A stretch of 7,123 nt of DNA, taken from assembly GCA_023443925.1 (NCBI GenBank), contig JAEZSL010000078.1, positions 1 to 7,123 of the forward strand, given 5' to 3'. Every line of letters begins with the position of its first letter. Within the stretch, counting starts at the first letter, position 1. The DNA comes from Bacillota bacterium (lineage in GTDB: Bacteria > Bacillota_A > Clostridia > Lachnospirales > Lachnospiraceae). The position numbers were made by a program, and so were the translations under genes. Shown here piece after piece: positions 6,410 to 7,123 of the stretch. The notes below the pieces were generated by a model. That model was given only the letters and a program-made list of their open reading frames with translations. It was not told the DNA's origin and did no database searches.

Positions 6410-6892
6410 ATGAATTATGTAGAAGAAATACGGCAGATTGTTGGTCATCGTCCGCTTATATTGGCAGGTTCGGTTACAGTAGTTATTGATGATTCTAATA
6501 ACATATTACTTCAAAAACGTAAGTCAACTTCGTATGGAATGTGGGGGTTGCCAGGAGGACTAATGGAATTAGGGGAATCTACGGAAGATACTGCCCGTAG
6601 AGAAGTTTATGAGGAAACAGGATTAATTATCGGTAAACTTAATCTCATTGATGTATTCTCAGGCAGGGATAATTATTTAAAGATTCCCAATGGAGATGAA
6701 TGTTACTTGGTTACCGTAGCATATTATACATGGGATGTTACAGGTGAAATAAAAATAGATGAAAAGGAATCACTTGAGTTAAATTTTGTGCCGATTGACA
6801 ATTTGCCTGATAATATTGTTAAAAGCCACAAAAAGATTATAGATAGATTTATAGAAAATAAGATTTTAAAGTTGACTCCGTTTAACTTATAA
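6410..6892 (+). CDS. Nudix hydrolase
   Basis: This 160-residue cytoplasmic hydrolase is expected to cleave a nucleoside diphosphate linked to another group, using Mg2+ or Mn2+. The Nudix box is complete at residues 50-72 in the form G-x5-E-x7-REVYEETGL, with metal-binding glutamates E65, E68 and E69 in the usual positions. It is preceded by NILLQKRKSTSYGMWGLPGG, the normal beta-strand and loop. The N-terminus (VEEIRQIVGHRPLILAGSVT) matches a common Firmicutes Nudix subgroup. The substrate cannot be told from sequence; nucleotide sanitation, ADP-ribose and nucleotide-sugar hydrolysis are all possible. The start is supported by GAGGAGTGA at 6397-6405. It lies 109 bases after the acetyltransferase on the same strand with no terminator between, so co-transcription is possible but not shown. 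No obvious terminator follows it. Confidence 0.93.
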   Translation: MNYVEEIRQIVGHRPLILAGSVTVVIDDSNNILLQKRKSTSYGMWGLPGGLMELGESTEDTARREVYEETGLIIGKLNLIDVFSGRDNYLKIPNGDECYLVTVAYYTWDVTGEIKIDEKESLELNFVPIDNLPDNIVKSHKKIIDRFIENKILKLTPFNL

Positions 6893-7020
6893 AAATTGGT
6901 TACTAATCCTTATAAACTTCTGTTAATAAACATCGATTGTAAATAAAGATAGATTGAGCTAAGATTTTCTTAACTCTGAGGTTATAATTAGAATATAAGC
7001 ATTCCTATAGAACATGAAAT

Positions 7021-7050
7021 TTGACAAATAAAAAAATCTCCCAGTATGAT
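7021..7050 (+). promoter_or_regulatory. Near-consensus promoter of the gene at the right edge
   Basis: A perfect TTGACA (7021-7026) and TATGAT (7045-7050) are separated by 18 bp. Transcription is expected to begin near 7057. This is the best-matching -35 box in the window together with the one at 5445. Confidence 0.65.
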
Positions 7051-7098
7051 GTATATAAAGTTTGGCGACTTAATACATCAGAAAACAAGGAGATTTTT
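7032..7098 (+). promoter_or_regulatory. Long nested leader hairpin able to bury the ribosome binding site
   Basis: AAAAATCTCC (7032-7041) is the exact reverse complement of GGAGATTTTT (7089-7098), which contains the ribosome binding site AAGGAG (7087-7092). Inside it, TGATGTAT (7047-7054) pairs with ATACATCA (7073-7080), and AAGT (7058-7061) with ACTT (7068-7071). The left arms lie upstream of the predicted transcription start near 7057. The full structure can therefore form only in RNA entering from outside, where it would block translation. Confidence 0.6.
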
Positions 7099-7103
7099 AG
7101 CAA

Positions 7104-7123
7104 ATGAAAAAACAAAACCATTC
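7104..7123 (+). CDS. Start of a gene cut by the window edge, possibly a transposase
   Basis: ATG at 7104 begins MKKQNHS and runs off the window. AAGGAG (7087-7092) lies 11 bases upstream, and a strong promoter and a shielding hairpin precede it. Seven residues cannot identify a family. The leader design is like that of insertion-sequence transposase genes, so a mobile element starting near here is a reasonable guess. An ordinary gene with a structured leader is the alternative. Confidence 0.45.

Noticed and set aside
6983..6988. TATAAT as a promoter -10
   Set aside because: No -35-like hexamer at a 16-18 bp distance upstream.

Overview
The window looks like a chromosomal accessory stretch from a low-GC Gram-positive bacterium of the Clostridia, most probably a Lachnospiraceae-type organism. 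The grounds are the AT-rich sequence, strong AGGAGG-type ribosome binding sites, sigma-A-like promoters, a TTG start behind a perfect Shine-Dalgarno sequence, and the protein families present. The genus assignment is inference, because no rRNA or other marker gene is present.

Left part (1-1865): a rho-independent terminator (41-73) closes an upstream transcript. Next comes an AT-rich array of about eight degenerate 24-25 bp tandem repeats (131-322), then a good promoter (390-417) for an XRE-type helix-turn-helix regulator with a C-terminal TPR-like helical region. Thirty bases downstream, with its own ribosome binding site, lies a small protein that resembles WapI-family immunity proteins. 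No toxin gene is next to it.

Middle part (1873-4869): an AraC-family regulator on the minus strand meets the immunity-like gene tail to tail. It is divergent from a 530-residue cytoplasmic protein that I cannot assign firmly; its N-terminal half resembles the barrel fold of the NodB/glycoside hydrolase-deacetylase superfamily. The roughly 430 bp between them holds a second tandem array of 13-14 bp units directly upstream of the AraC start. The 530-residue gene is followed by a very strong terminator. The simplest reading is a one-gene regulon controlled by the adjacent AraC protein, probably responding to a sugar or glycan.

Right part (4870-7123): a gene-poor stretch leads to a decayed flavodoxin-like (iron-sulfur flavoprotein type) reductase gene with an intact N-terminus and a frameshifted, shortened remainder. 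An intact GNAT acetyltransferase and an intact Nudix hydrolase follow, all on the plus strand. The window ends at the start of another gene (ATG at 7104). That gene has a near-consensus promoter and a leader able to fold into a long hairpin that would bury the ribosome binding site only in transcripts entering from outside. This design is known from insertion sequences, so the right edge may be the left end of a mobile element.

No CRISPR array, tRNA or rRNA gene was seen. I did not find a clearly new multi-gene system. The best candidates for a second look are the unassigned 530-residue protein with its AraC partner, the two different promoter-proximal repeat arrays, the orphan immunity-like gene paired with an XRE-TPR regulator, and the leader hairpin at the right end.
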